The position numbers and the translations under genes are program-made. This document shows, piece by piece, positions 7,770 through 16,007 of a stretch of DNA of 64,000 nucleotides (position 1 is its first letter; every line of letters starts with the position of its first letter). The notes under the pieces are model-generated. The model was not told the origin of the DNA. It did no database searches and saw only the letters and a program-made list of their open reading frames with translations. Source of the DNA: Pseudomonas mediterranea CFBP 5447 (lineage in GTDB: Bacteria; Pseudomonadota; Gammaproteobacteria; Pseudomonadales; Pseudomonadaceae); contig NZ_KN322987.1 in assembly GCF_000774145.1 (NCBI RefSeq), positions 1,360,871 to 1,424,870 of the forward strand, read 5' to 3'.

Positions 7770-8636
7770 TCAGGATGAGGGAAATTGAGTTGGCAGAGGA
7801 ACGAAGTCACCTACAACGATCCGCTTCCCGACCTTCTCCCCCACCTCCAACGCCTGCCCATCCCGTTGCTTACCCTGTCTCGCCAGCCCCACCAGCCGGG
7901 GAATCAACTCCCCCTCCGGCAAGTGTTGCCAGAATCGCCCTGGCATGTGCTGCCTCAGTGCCTGCGGATTGACCCGCGCCGGGTTGAAGGTGTGCCGGTA
8001 GTAAGTGCGCCATAACTCTGCGTCCGGGTCTTCAGCATGACGCGCCCATTGCCGCCACTGCTCAGGACAATGGCGCTGATAATCCAGGACCTGACCATCG
8101 AAGCGGATGCCATCGCGAGGCGTCGCTATCAGCCAGCGTTGTCGGCCCAGCCGCTCGGCAAAATGGCCGCTCGCGCTTTCGAGGATGTCATGGGCCGGCT
8201 CGTGAAAGGCCACGAGGTCCAGTTGCAACTGCTCGGCGAGCGCTTGCGGCAAGGGTATGAAGCGTACAAACGCATGGAGGTGATGGGCCTCGCGGCTGAC
8301 TTGTTTGATCCGTCGCTGAAATTCGCTGCCCAGGCGATCACCGGCGAGCATCGCCGTGCGGTCGCCATGGGCGACACGCCAGAGCACTTCGTACAACAGG
8401 CTCCAGCGTTGTTCGCCCTGGTAACGGCCGGCCTGCTCAAGCTGGGTCAACAAAGCCGCCGGCACACGGGTGGAGAACGGACCCGGACCTGGCGGCAACG
8501 GCGTCGGCATGGCCAGCAGGTCGGCCATGGGGCCTTGGCTCCAAGTCACGTCAGCGGGGTCGATGCCGTGGCCGAGCAGCTTGCGGGCCTGGTCGCGCCA
8601 TATCAGGAAATCGTCCTGGCAATCCAGCGCAATCAT
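7770..8636 (-). CDS. TIGR03915-type putative DNA repair protein (DUF4130)
   Basis: A 288-residue protein of the family paired with TIGR03916 radical SAM proteins. Typical features are a central helical DUF4130 region (QVSREAHHLHAFVRF, FHEPAHDILESASGHFAERLGRQRWLIATP) and a C-terminal MPGRFWQHLPEGELIPRLV motif. In other bacteria the domain also occurs fused to UdgX-type uracil-DNA glycosylase; here no glycosylase domain follows. The ATG at 8636 overlaps the upstream stop (ATGA), so translation is coupled to the radical SAM gene. A biochemical activity is not established; a role in processing damaged or modified DNA is inferred from partners and from the LexA box ahead of the operon. Confidence 0.82.
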   Translation of the reverse strand: MIALDCQDDFLIWRDQARKLLGHGIDPADVTWSQGPMADLLAMPTPLPPGPGPFSTRVPAALLTQLEQAGRYQGEQRWSLLYEVLWRVAHGDRTAMLAGDRLGSEFQRRIKQVSREAHHLHAFVRFIPLPQALAEQLQLDLVAFHEPAHDILESASGHFAERLGRQRWLIATPRDGIRFDGQVLDYQRHCPEQWRQWARHAEDPDAELWRTYYRHTFNPARVNPQALRQHMPGRFWQHLPEGELIPRLVGLARQGKQRDGQALEVGEKVGKRIVVGDFVPLPTQFPSS

Positions 8637-9853
8637 CCCCACAACCCCATTTGCATGGGCCCTTGGGGCTCACGCAAGCGCACCCGCAGCAGGCCGCTGC
8701 GCATCTGCGCCTCGGCTGGCCGATAGTCGCTGGTGACGATGAACGGTCGCGCCTTTTCCAGCACGCAACGCAACTGCACCAGATCGTCGTAGCGGACCCG
8801 CCGTTCCCGGCGCAGCGCCACCAGGCGTTGCACACTGCGCAGGCCAATCCCTGGAATACGCGCCAACAGCGCGGGTTCGGCACGGTTGACGTCAAGGGGA
8901 AACACTTCACGGTTCGCCAGCGCCCAGGCCAGCTTGGGGTCGATGTCCAGGTCCAGGTTGCCGGCGCCACCCAGGATTTCGCCCGCCTTGTAGCCGTAGC
9001 CGCGCATGAGGAAATCAGCCTGGTACAACCGGTGTTCGCGCAATAATGGCGGCGCCGCCAACGGCACGCTGGCGGGGCTGTCGGGAATGGGGCTGAAAGC
9101 TGAATAATAGACCCGCCGCAGGCCGTACCCCTGGTAGAGCGACTCGGCGTTCTGCAGGATCGCATGATCGTCCGTGGCATCGGCCCCGACGATCACCTGG
9201 GTGCTCTGCCCGGCCGGGGCGAAGCGAGGTGCGCGCACTTCTCCAGCCACCGCTTGCTGGCCCTGGTGGATGGTGCCCATGGCCTGGCGGATCGTGACCA
9301 GTTGCTTCTCCGGTGCCAGGCGCTTGAGACTGGCCTCGCTGGGTAACTCGATGTTCACGCTGAGGCGATCGGCCAGCCGTCCGGCTTCTTCGATCAGCAG
9401 CGGATCGGCATCGGGAATGGTCTTGAGGTGGATATAGCCCCGGAACTGATGCACCTCCCGCAACAGACGCGCCACGCGCACCAGTTGCTCCATGGTGTAG
9501 TCGGCCGAGCGAATGATGCCGGAACTCAGGAACAGCCCGCTGATGCAGTTGCGACGATAGAAATCCAAAGTCAGGCGCACCACTTCCTCTGGCGTGAAGC
9601 GCGCCCTCGGCACGTTGCTGGAGCGGCGGTTGACGCAGTACTGGCAGTCGTAGAGGCAGAAATTGGTCAGCAGCACCTTGAGCAGCGAGACGCAGCGCCC
9701 ATCCGGTGTGTAGCTATGACAGATGCCCATGCCGTCCGTGGCCCCCAACCCATCACGACCGCGAGAGCTGCGCTTGGGTGCACCACTGCTGGCGCAGGAG
9801 GCGTCATACTTGGCAGCGTCGGCGAGAATGCCGAGCTTGGCGATCAGTTGCAT
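8633..9853 (-). CDS. Putative DNA modification/repair radical SAM protein (TIGR03916)
   Basis: A 406-residue radical SAM protein. The [4Fe-4S]/SAM motif is C66-x3-C70-x2-C73 (NFCLYDCQYC), with further conserved cysteines upstream (DASCASSG, GICHSY, GRCVSLLK). The C-terminal part carries a helix-hairpin-helix DNA-binding motif (LLARIPGIGLRSVQRLVALR). The combination of radical SAM core and HhH points to chemistry on nucleic acid, by analogy with spore photoproduct lyase; the actual reaction is unknown. The ATG at 9853 is chosen over an upstream in-frame ATG at 9910, because the LexA-like box at 9868-9887 and the expected N-terminus (QLIAKLGILADAAKYDASC) fit. It is the first gene of a two-gene operon. 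Confidence 0.87.
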   Translation of the reverse strand: MQLIAKLGILADAAKYDASCASSGAPKRSSRGRDGLGATDGMGICHSYTPDGRCVSLLKVLLTNFCLYDCQYCVNRRSSNVPRARFTPEEVVRLTLDFYRRNCISGLFLSSGIIRSADYTMEQLVRVARLLREVHQFRGYIHLKTIPDADPLLIEEAGRLADRLSVNIELPSEASLKRLAPEKQLVTIRQAMGTIHQGQQAVAGEVRAPRFAPAGQSTQVIVGADATDDHAILQNAESLYQGYGLRRVYYSAFSPIPDSPASVPLAAPPLLREHRLYQADFLMRGYGYKAGEILGGAGNLDLDIDPKLAWALANREVFPLDVNRAEPALLARIPGIGLRSVQRLVALRRERRVRYDDLVQLRCVLEKARPFIVTSDYRPAEAQMRSGLLRVRLREPQGPMQMGLWG

Positions 9854-9867
9854 GGGAAGGCTCTCTT

Positions 9868-9887
9868 TACTGGTTATGCGTACAGTA
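9868..9887 (-). promoter_or_regulatory. LexA (SOS) box ahead of radical SAM/TIGR03915 operon
   Basis: TACTGGTTATGCGTACAGTA shows the symmetric TACTG-N10-CAGTA ends of a LexA operator, with one deviation from CTGT-N8-ACAG. It lies 15 bp upstream of the radical SAM start and 84 bp upstream of yhfG on the other strand. A TATAAT hexamer at 9933-9938 probably belongs to the rightward yhfG-fic promoter. The same window carries lexA with two bona fide boxes for comparison. Confidence 0.7.
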
Positions 9888-9970
9888 TTTGGAGATACAG
9901 GGCGATGCAAGCGCCATTGGTCATCGATGGGTTATAATCCGTTCATCCACACGATTTGAGGTTCAGCCCC

Positions 9971-10141
9971 ATGGGCACTATCAGCCTTGAAACCAAGAAG
10001 GCCTACGCGGCCAGGACGCGTCGGTCCAACTATGCGGCCAGCCTGCGCCTGGAAGGCTTCAAAGTGACCTTTCCCGATGGCGAATGCAAAATGCCGACCC
10101 GTGAAGAAGTCCTGAAGACCTTCACCAAGACCAGAACCTGA
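9971..10141 (+). CDS. yhfG: YhfG-family antitoxin of Fic
   Basis: A 56-residue protein matching the small YhfG/FicA antitoxins that pair with class I Fic proteins. The inhibitory helix motif (S/T)xxxE(G/N) is visible as S24-L-R-L-E28-G29; in the family the glutamate reaches into the Fic active site and blocks productive ATP binding. The ATG at 9971 is used; an in-frame TTG at 9956 is less likely. The stop codon overlaps the fic start by one base (TGATG), so toxin and antitoxin are translationally coupled with the antitoxin first. Translation from a single message ahead of Fic fits the need to neutralise it at once. Confidence 0.85.
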   Translation: MGTISLETKKAYAARTRRSNYAASLRLEGFKVTFPDGECKMPTREEVLKTFTKTRT

Positions 10142-10761
10142 TGCCCGACAAATATGGAGTCGGTGAAGACGCCTATTGCTACCCGGGCTCTACCGTCCTT
10201 CGCAACAAACTCGATATCCGCGACGAACCCACCCTGAGCGAAGCCGAACAACAACTCACGGCCATCGCGGCGGACAACGTCGAATTCAACCCTCCCCCTT
10301 ACGACCTGGCCTACCTCCAGAACATCCACCGACGACTTTTCTCGGATTTGTACGAGTGGGCCGGAGAACTGCGCACCGTCGGGATGGCCAAGCAAGACAC
10401 ACGCTTCTGCCAGCCGCAGTTCATGGAAAAAGAAGCCAGGAAAATCTTCAGCAACATGGCCGCCGCCCATTGGTTCGAAGGGCTGTCACGGGCGGACCTG
10501 ATCGTTGCCGTAGCCGATGTCTATTCAGATATCAACGTTGTCCACCCCTTTCGCGAAGGCAATGGACGCGCCCAGCGCATCCTCTTCGAGCATCTCATCA
10601 TGAATGCCGGGTTTGAAATCAGTTGGTGGGGCATCGAGAAGGACGAGTGGATCTTTGCAAACATTGCAGCTTACAACTGCACCCCCGGCCCCATGGAACA
10701 GGTGTTCGAGAAGTGCATTGGCCAAGCGATCCAAGCCAACGCAGGTGATACCGCGCCATGA
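10141..10761 (+). CDS. fic: Fic-domain AMP transferase (class I, toxin of YhfG-Fic module)
   Basis: A 206-residue Fic protein. The full catalytic motif HPFREGNGRAQR spans residues 135-146, with His135 as general base and Glu139 in the metal-binding position. An upstream beta-hairpin flap (about TVGMAKQDTRF) docks the target. The protein itself has no inhibitory motif, consistent with class I, where the inhibitor is supplied by the separate YhfG. Homologues in P. fluorescens are reported to AMPylate DNA gyrase subunit B and arrest growth; whether this copy does so is inferred. It overlaps yhfG by 1 bp. No terminator is evident in the 125 bp downstream. Confidence 0.9.
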   Translation: MPDKYGVGEDAYCYPGSTVLRNKLDIRDEPTLSEAEQQLTAIAADNVEFNPPPYDLAYLQNIHRRLFSDLYEWAGELRTVGMAKQDTRFCQPQFMEKEARKIFSNMAAAHWFEGLSRADLIVAVADVYSDINVVHPFREGNGRAQRILFEHLIMNAGFEISWWGIEKDEWIFANIAAYNCTPGPMEQVFEKCIGQAIQANAGDTAP

Positions 10762-10886
10762 ATGGATCGCACGGACCCCATTCAAAACCGCATCGATGGA
10801 TTTATTTCATCTTGAGCGTTGGTCAGCGATAAACTCGGCAACCATTGCATGCCTCGACGCTGCAGATCATCCTCAAGGACTCCAGT

Positions 10887-11429
10887 ATGACTCTCTCGCC
10901 GTCACGCTCCCTCGTCTTCGTTTCCACTCTACTGGCCAGCACCCTATGCTTCGCCGAAGCCGAACCGGCTGACGGCAGCCTGATCAAGGACTCGACCAAA
11001 GCCGCCGTCTCATCGTTCATCACGGCGGGCAAGAACCTGTTGGGCGGTGTGAGTGAAGGTGTACTCGATGGCCGCGAATCAGCCCAGGGCACCGATGGCG
11101 CAGCGATCATTTCCTCCGGCGAACAAATGAAAGACCGGATCGGGGTCGAGGTGCTGAAACTGGAGCCCAGCGATGACAATCTCACTGTTACCCTCGGCTT
11201 CAAGAACAGCACCGACACGCAACTGCGCCTGATTAACCTCAGGCAGACGGGCGTCCTGCTGGCCATTGACCAGGCGGGTTATGCCAACAGCCTCAAAGCG
11301 ATGGAAAACCCCGATGAAGTTACCGTTCCACCCAAGGCCGCCGTGCGGCAGAAGTTCATTTTCGATGGACAGAACGAACCTATCAGTTCCGTACGGGTGT
11401 GGGGCCAGGACTATCAATTGAAAAAATGA
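10887..11429 (+). CDS. Exported hypothetical protein
   Basis: A 180-residue protein with a signal peptide (about residues 1-21, SLVFVSTLLASTLCFAEA, cleavage near CFA-EA) and a periplasmic domain of beta-strand character from ~residue 85 (LEPSDDNLTVTLGFKNSTDTQLRLINLRQTG), resembling small immunoglobulin-like folds. The N-terminal part of the mature protein is helical, Ser/Ala/Gly-rich. I do not recognise a named family. The ATG at 10887 follows an AAGGA-like site and is preferred over 10845. It stands alone between fic and the phosphatase gene; a hairpin at 11442-11470 (AGAAGAGG/CCTCTTCT) without a T run follows the stop. Confidence 0.7.
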   Translation: MTLSPSRSLVFVSTLLASTLCFAEAEPADGSLIKDSTKAAVSSFITAGKNLLGGVSEGVLDGRESAQGTDGAAIISSGEQMKDRIGVEVLKLEPSDDNLTVTLGFKNSTDTQLRLINLRQTGVLLAIDQAGYANSLKAMENPDEVTVPPKAAVRQKFIFDGQNEPISSVRVWGQDYQLKK

Positions 11430-11495
11430 TGTTATCGGACTAGAAGAGGGAGCAAGCTACTTCCTCTTCTCCCCTCTCCACATGAAACACCGACG

Positions 11496-12218
11496 ATGAA
11501 CACGATAAGAACGTTCTCCCCCAACGGAAAAGGCCGGGACTTTGTCGTAGGTGATGTCCATGGACACTTCAAACTTCTGAAGTCGCTTTTGCTTCATGCC
11601 AACTTCAATCCTGAACGGGATCGCGTTTTCTCGGTTGGCGACTTGATTGATCGCGGCCCGGACTCCCTGGACGTGATGAACTGGCTCGCAGAACCCTGGT
11701 TTCATGCGGTCCGGGGTAATCATGAACAGATGCTCATCGACTGTGTGTCCGGACGGGGAGACATTGCCAGGCATACCCGTAACGGCGGGGCCTGGCTCTA
11801 TGAACTGGCAACGACAACCCAGCATGAATTGTCCAACGCCCTCCAGAAACTTCCGCTGATCATTGAAGTTGATCTGATGGGTGGAAGAAGAATCGGCATC
11901 GTGCATGCCGAAGCGCCGCTCCTACAGGACGATGACGACTGGCAGACCGCCAAAGGCGCCTTGTCCGGACATTTTGGCGAAGACAGCCGCCACCGCGCTC
12001 TGCAAACAGCCTTGTATGCCCGGGGGAAAATCGAACAACAGAATAATGACCCCATCAGGGGAATAAGTCGGCTTTATGTGGGGCACTCAACGGTATCTAG
12101 CATCACCCGCCTGGGTAATGTCGTCTACATCGACACCGGCTGTTCCTTTCACGATGGTGCGTTGAGTCTTGTAGAACTCAATGCGGACATCACAACCTGC
12201 GTGACAATGCGCCCATAG
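11496..12218 (+). CDS. PPP-family metallophosphoesterase (Ser/Thr phosphatase, lambda/PrpA-like)
   Basis: A 240-residue calcineurin-type phosphoesterase. The metal and phosphate motifs occur in order: GDVHGH (residues ~18-23), GDLIDRGPDS (~48-57), GNHEQML (~75-81), a histidine in VHAEAPL, and the C-terminal GHS. This spacing is that of bacteriophage lambda phosphatase and E. coli PrpA/PrpB, which dephosphorylate protein Ser/Thr or His. The cellular substrate here is unknown. The ribosome-binding site is weak. It converges on the lipid-kinase-fold gene at 12310, and a functional opposition between phosphatase and kinase is possible but unproven. Confidence 0.85.
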   Translation: MNTIRTFSPNGKGRDFVVGDVHGHFKLLKSLLLHANFNPERDRVFSVGDLIDRGPDSLDVMNWLAEPWFHAVRGNHEQMLIDCVSGRGDIARHTRNGGAWLYELATTTQHELSNALQKLPLIIEVDLMGGRRIGIVHAEAPLLQDDDDWQTAKGALSGHFGEDSRHRALQTALYARGKIEQQNNDPIRGISRLYVGHSTVSSITRLGNVVYIDTGCSFHDGALSLVELNADITTCVTMRP

Positions 12219-12309
12219 TCGCCTGCGCATGGTAGTTCTTCTCAGCAAGTTGCTTTGCGCGTTTTTTCAAGAAATAGGACTTGGTTGCTGCTTGCACGGG
12301 AAACCCTGA

Positions 12310-13419
12310 TCAAAGATTGAGTCGGGTGCGATACTCAGCCATCAGCTTCTTATACTCAGCTATGGGTTCCTGCAGAATTTGTTCTGCTTCGATATCGGTA
12401 AGCCCCAATTCACTTACCAATACGAACTTTCGGTACCCTTTTCCGTCGGGGGCTCCTGTGTTGCTCACCGCGATCTCGGGAGCGATGCCCGCAGCGAGCA
12501 TTCTAAGGATCTTCTTGCGTTGGCTGAATTTGCCAAGCACCTGTTCGCCGATTCCTTGAACGGCGAACTGTTCTTTCCAATGTTGCCCTCGTGTGAGCAA
12601 CTGCTTAATGGTTTCCGTTGCTGTACGCGAGACTTGGTCAATAAAGCTCGACCTTCGCCCCCTGGCTATATCGATGTTGCTTTGCTCTTCTGGATGATCT
12701 GAGAGCGCCGACGCCATGAATTTGTCGAACAAAGCGCCGGCTTCCATTTCCGCGAATTTTTTGTGTGCAGATGCCAGGCTCATGACTTGAAAGCCGGCAA
12801 GTGCGACGTACTGCCCCCACGGAGCTAACTGGCCAAAGACGTGAGGACTGAATCCGTTGTCAATTGCAACGGGTTTCTTCTGTGCGACGAGCGTGTTTTG
12901 TTCGTGATACCACCCAACCACGCCGTCGCCCTTTCTGATCGCATACATGCGATCGAAGTTGCCTGCGAACGCATCGGCAGCAATAATTTTTCCTAGCTCG
13001 CCCTGAAATTCACCGTCGCAGATGACGGCGAGGAATTCGATCAACGCGCCCTTGCGGAGATCTTTCAGGGTGGACGCGCCCTCGACATAGTCCATCACCA
13101 GCGCGTGTGAAAACTTCCGTTGCGCTCCCATGTATGCATCGACGACAGGTCCGAATCTGTCTCGCAGCGTTTCGACCGCAGCGCTAAGGATAGGCAACTC
13201 GTTGGGTTTGAGCAGGCGTATCTTTGGTGTCCGGACTTTAGCTTTTGCCAGAATGTGCGATCCGGCCAGTGCATCTGCCGGGTTCTCCTCTTGGAACTTT
13301 ACGACTACCTGTTCGCCGGCCGTGTTTCCTAGAATGAATGGCTCGCCTTTCTGGCCACCGGTCAATTTAACGATGGATTTCATGATACCGGGTGCGATTA
13401 CGTCTTCTTGGAGATTCAT
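12310..13419 (-). CDS. Putative kinase with PI3/PI4-kinase or actin-fragmin-kinase-like fold
   Basis: A 369-residue protein with no close named family that I recognise. A kinase-like arrangement can be read. A strand pair EPFILGNTAGEQVVVKF (residues ~26-42) carries candidate ATP-binding Lys41. A hinge-like ALVMDYVEG is at 106-114. A catalytic-loop-like IIAADAFAGNFDRM (145-158) has Asp149 and Asn154, and a metal-site VAIDNGFSPH (185-193) has Asp187. The D-x4-N...IDNG pattern is that of type II PI4-kinases and actin-fragmin kinase rather than Hanks kinases. The start at 13419 follows GGAAGGA. Codon use is less GC-biased than in neighbours, suggesting acquisition. There is no signal peptide or secretion signal. 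Confidence 0.6.
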   Translation of the reverse strand: MNLQEDVIAPGIMKSIVKLTGGQKGEPFILGNTAGEQVVVKFQEENPADALAGSHILAKAKVRTPKIRLLKPNELPILSAAVETLRDRFGPVVDAYMGAQRKFSHALVMDYVEGASTLKDLRKGALIEFLAVICDGEFQGELGKIIAADAFAGNFDRMYAIRKGDGVVGWYHEQNTLVAQKKPVAIDNGFSPHVFGQLAPWGQYVALAGFQVMSLASAHKKFAEMEAGALFDKFMASALSDHPEEQSNIDIARGRRSSFIDQVSRTATETIKQLLTRGQHWKEQFAVQGIGEQVLGKFSQRKKILRMLAAGIAPEIAVSNTGAPDGKGYRKFVLVSELGLTDIEAEQILQEPIAEYKKLMAEYRTRLNL

Positions 13420-13497
13420 AACTGGGTTCCTTCCAGCGGGCGCAAATTCTCGTTGTATTCTGTCGATTACACTGCCTACCCTCGCACGTACATCATA

Positions 13498-13529
13498 GTC
13501 AGCCCCCAAAGTTTGGGTCTTGGGCTGAC
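13498..13529. repeat. Inverted repeat in kinase/dusA divergent region
   Basis: Perfect 8-bp arms GTCAGCCC/GGGCTGAC enclose a second short dyad (CCAAA-G-TTTGG). It lies between the divergent starts of the kinase-like gene and dusA, so it could be an operator or leader hairpin; no T run follows. Confidence 0.4.
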
Positions 13530-13680
13530 CCACAGCGGAACAGGGGATAGATTTATCAACCTCGCCTCCGACCCGCGCGGCTCGCCAACAAGCGAAACAC
13601 GCGGCTCAGCCTTCATCCAGAACCTCGCATACCTCATTCCTGTTAAACTGCGATACTCCGCCTCTCCATCCAGATCCCCG

Positions 13681-14676
13681 ATGCCTCTATACCCAGCTCC
13701 CCCGCAGCCCTTGTCCCGCCGCTTCAGTGTTGCACCCATGATGGATTGGACGGATGCCCACTGCCGCTACTTCCTGCGCATCCTCTCCAAAAACGCCCTC
13801 CTCTACACCGAAATGGTCACCACCGGCGCCCTGCTCAATGGCGACCATGAACGCTTCCTGCGTCACCACGAAACCGAACACCCCCTGGCGCTCCAGTTGG
13901 GCGGCAGTGTCCCGGCGGATCTGGCCGCCTGCGCGAAGATGGCCCAGGAGCATGGCTACGACGAGGTCAACCTCAATGTCGGCTGCCCCAGCGACCGAGT
14001 GCAGAACAACATGATCGGTGCATGCCTGATGGGGCATCCGGGGTTGGTGGCCGATTGTGTGAAGGCGATGCGTGATGCGGTGTCGATCCCAGTGACGGTC
14101 AAGCATCGGATCGGGATCAACGGGCGGGACAGCTATGAGCAGTTGTGCGAGTTCGTTGGCACGGTGCGCGAGGCCGGTTGCACGAGTTTTACCGTGCATG
14201 CGCGGATCGCGATCCTGGAGGGGCTGTCACCGAAGGAGAACCGCGACATCCCACCCTTGCGGTATGACGTGGTGGCGCGGTTGAAGGCAGATTTCCCGGA
14301 GCTGGAAATCGTGCTCAACGGCGGGATCAAGACGCTCGAGGCGTGTCATGAGCATCTGCAGACCTTCGACGGTGTGATGCTGGGGCGCGAGGCGTACCAT
14401 AACCCCTACCTGTTGGCCGAGGTGGATCAGCAGCTGTTCGGCAGCACCGCGCCGGTCATCAGCCGGGCCGAGGCGCTGGCGCAGTTGCGGCCCTATATCG
14501 CTCATCACCTGGCCGCTGGCGGGGCGATGCATCACATTACCCGCCACGTGCTGGGCCTGGGCAGCGGCTTTCCCGGAGCGCGGCGGTTTCGGCAACTGTT
14601 GTCGGTGGATATCCACAAGAGCAAGGATCCATTGGCGCTGCTAGATCAGGCGGCGGGGTTGCTGGAAGGGCGCTGA
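13681..14676 (+). CDS. dusA: tRNA-dihydrouridine(20/20a) synthase
   Basis: A 331-residue flavoenzyme that reduces uridines 20/20a in the tRNA D-loop using FMN and NADPH. The TIM barrel starts RRFSVAPMMDWTDAHCRYFLR, as in DusA, and contains the NLNVGCPSDRVQNNMIGACLM motif with the catalytic cysteine. The SVPVTVKHRIG-type strand, the DGVMLGREAYHNPYLL phosphate-binding loop and the FPGARRFRQLLS C-terminal helical domain follow. The ATG at 13681 gives the usual DusA length; the in-frame extension upstream has no ribosome-binding site. It is transcribed alone towards tal. Confidence 0.95.
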   Translation: MPLYPAPPQPLSRRFSVAPMMDWTDAHCRYFLRILSKNALLYTEMVTTGALLNGDHERFLRHHETEHPLALQLGGSVPADLAACAKMAQEHGYDEVNLNVGCPSDRVQNNMIGACLMGHPGLVADCVKAMRDAVSIPVTVKHRIGINGRDSYEQLCEFVGTVREAGCTSFTVHARIAILEGLSPKENRDIPPLRYDVVARLKADFPELEIVLNGGIKTLEACHEHLQTFDGVMLGREAYHNPYLLAEVDQQLFGSTAPVISRAEALAQLRPYIAHHLAAGGAMHHITRHVLGLGSGFPGARRFRQLLSVDIHKSKDPLALLDQAAGLLEGR

Positions 14677-14855
14677 CGGTCATTTCCGTTGAACCTGCGC
14701 GCGGTTTTGGCATCGTATCTACCGGTACCTGCCCCGCCCTTTCAAACAGCCGTTTTCAGGTTGTTGCCACCGGGGCCCATCGATCCCCGCACACGCCCTT
14801 GAGTGGCCGCCGGCCCTCGGGTAATGTCAACAGACCCATAGGACAGAGCACGCTC

Positions 14856-15782
14856 ATGACTTCCAAGCTGGAACAACTCAAGCAATTCACTACCGTCGTG
14901 GCCGACACCGGCGACTTCGAAGCCATTGCCCGGGTCAAACCGGTAGATGCCACCACCAACCCGTCCCTGCTGCTGAAGGCCTCGGCAATACACGGCTACG
15001 CCGAGCTGTTGAACGCCTGCGTGGCGGACTGCAAGGGTGATGTGGGCCTGGCCAGCGACCGCTTCGGTGTGGCGGTCGGAGGAGAAATCCTGAAGGTGAT
15101 TCCAGGACGCATTTCCACCGAAGTGGATGCGCGCCTGTCGTTCGACACCGATGCCATGCTGAAGCGTGCCCATCGCCTGGTCGAACTGTACGACAAGGCC
15201 GGCATCGGCCGTGATCGTGTGCTGATCAAGATCGCTTCCACCTGGGAAGGCATTCGCGCCGCGGAGCAGCTGGAGCGTGAAGGCATCCAATGCAACCTGA
15301 CCCTGCTGTTCTCCTTCGCCCAGGCTGCGGCCTGTGCCGACGCCGGAGTGTTCCTGATTTCGCCATTCGTGGGTCGTATCTACGATTGGTACAAGAAGGC
15401 CAACGGCAACGACTACACCGGTGCCGATGATCCAGGCGTCCAGTCGGTGACACGCATCTACAACTACTACAAGGCCAATGACTACAAGACCGTGGTCATG
15501 GGCGCCAGCTTCCGTAACCTCAACCAGATCGAGCAACTGGCCGGTTGCGACCGCTTGACGGTCAGTCCGGAACTGCTGGAAAAACTCGCCGCCGACGAAG
15601 GCAAGCTGGAGCGCAAGCTGGCACCGGGGCAAACCGGTGAAGCGCGTTTGAGCCTCAATGAAGCACAGTTCCGCTGGTTGTCCAACGAGGACGCCATGGC
15701 AACCGAGAAGCTGGCGGAAGGTATCCGTCAGTTTGCCCGGGACCAGGAGAAGCTCGAGGCGTTGCTGCAAGCCAAGCTCTGA
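14856..15782 (+). CDS. tal: Transaldolase
   Basis: A 308-residue class I transaldolase of the pentose phosphate pathway, transferring dihydroxyacetone units between sedoheptulose-7-phosphate and glyceraldehyde-3-phosphate. The Schiff-base lysine is Lys125 (RVLIKIASTWEG). The early VDATTNPSLLLKA motif and the SPFVGRIYDWYK segment are characteristic of the TalA/TalB subfamily. The ATG at 14856 follows GGACAG; upstream in-frame codons are discarded. A strong terminator lies 20 bp downstream. As in P. aeruginosa, it sits beside the RssB/RssC genes. Confidence 0.96.
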   Translation: MTSKLEQLKQFTTVVADTGDFEAIARVKPVDATTNPSLLLKASAIHGYAELLNACVADCKGDVGLASDRFGVAVGGEILKVIPGRISTEVDARLSFDTDAMLKRAHRLVELYDKAGIGRDRVLIKIASTWEGIRAAEQLEREGIQCNLTLLFSFAQAAACADAGVFLISPFVGRIYDWYKKANGNDYTGADDPGVQSVTRIYNYYKANDYKTVVMGASFRNLNQIEQLAGCDRLTVSPELLEKLAADEGKLERKLAPGQTGEARLSLNEAQFRWLSNEDAMATEKLAEGIRQFARDQEKLEALLQAKL

Positions 15783-15800
15783 GTTGATTCAACGGTATGC

Positions 15801-15840
15801 AAAAGGGGGGCGAACCTTGTTGGGTTCGCCCCCCTTTTTT
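15801..15840 (+). terminator. Rho-independent terminator of tal
   Basis: A 12-bp perfect stem (GGGGGGCGAACC/GGTTCGCCCCCC) with a ~6-nt loop is followed by TTTTTT and preceded by AAAA. Confidence 0.92.
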
Positions 15841-15894
15841 ATGTACTGGGGAATGACTTGGCTTTGCCAAGAGATCAGTGACTGAGTAGACGCC

Positions 15895-15980
15895 ATCGCG
15901 AGCAGGCTCGCTCCCACAAGTTTCGCGTAGTCCTCATCAACTGAGTACAGCCCAATCCCTGTGGGAGCGAGCCTGCTCGC
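15895..15980. repeat. REPIN (two inverted REP sequences)
   Basis: Two copies of the Pseudomonas REP palindrome (core GAGCAGGCTCGCTCCCACA) in opposite orientation at 15895-15918 and 15960-15980, separated by ~40 bp, in the tal/rssC intergenic region. Confidence 0.88.
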
Positions 15981-16007
15981 CATGGGGCCCGCCAGGTCAC
16001 CCTCGGA

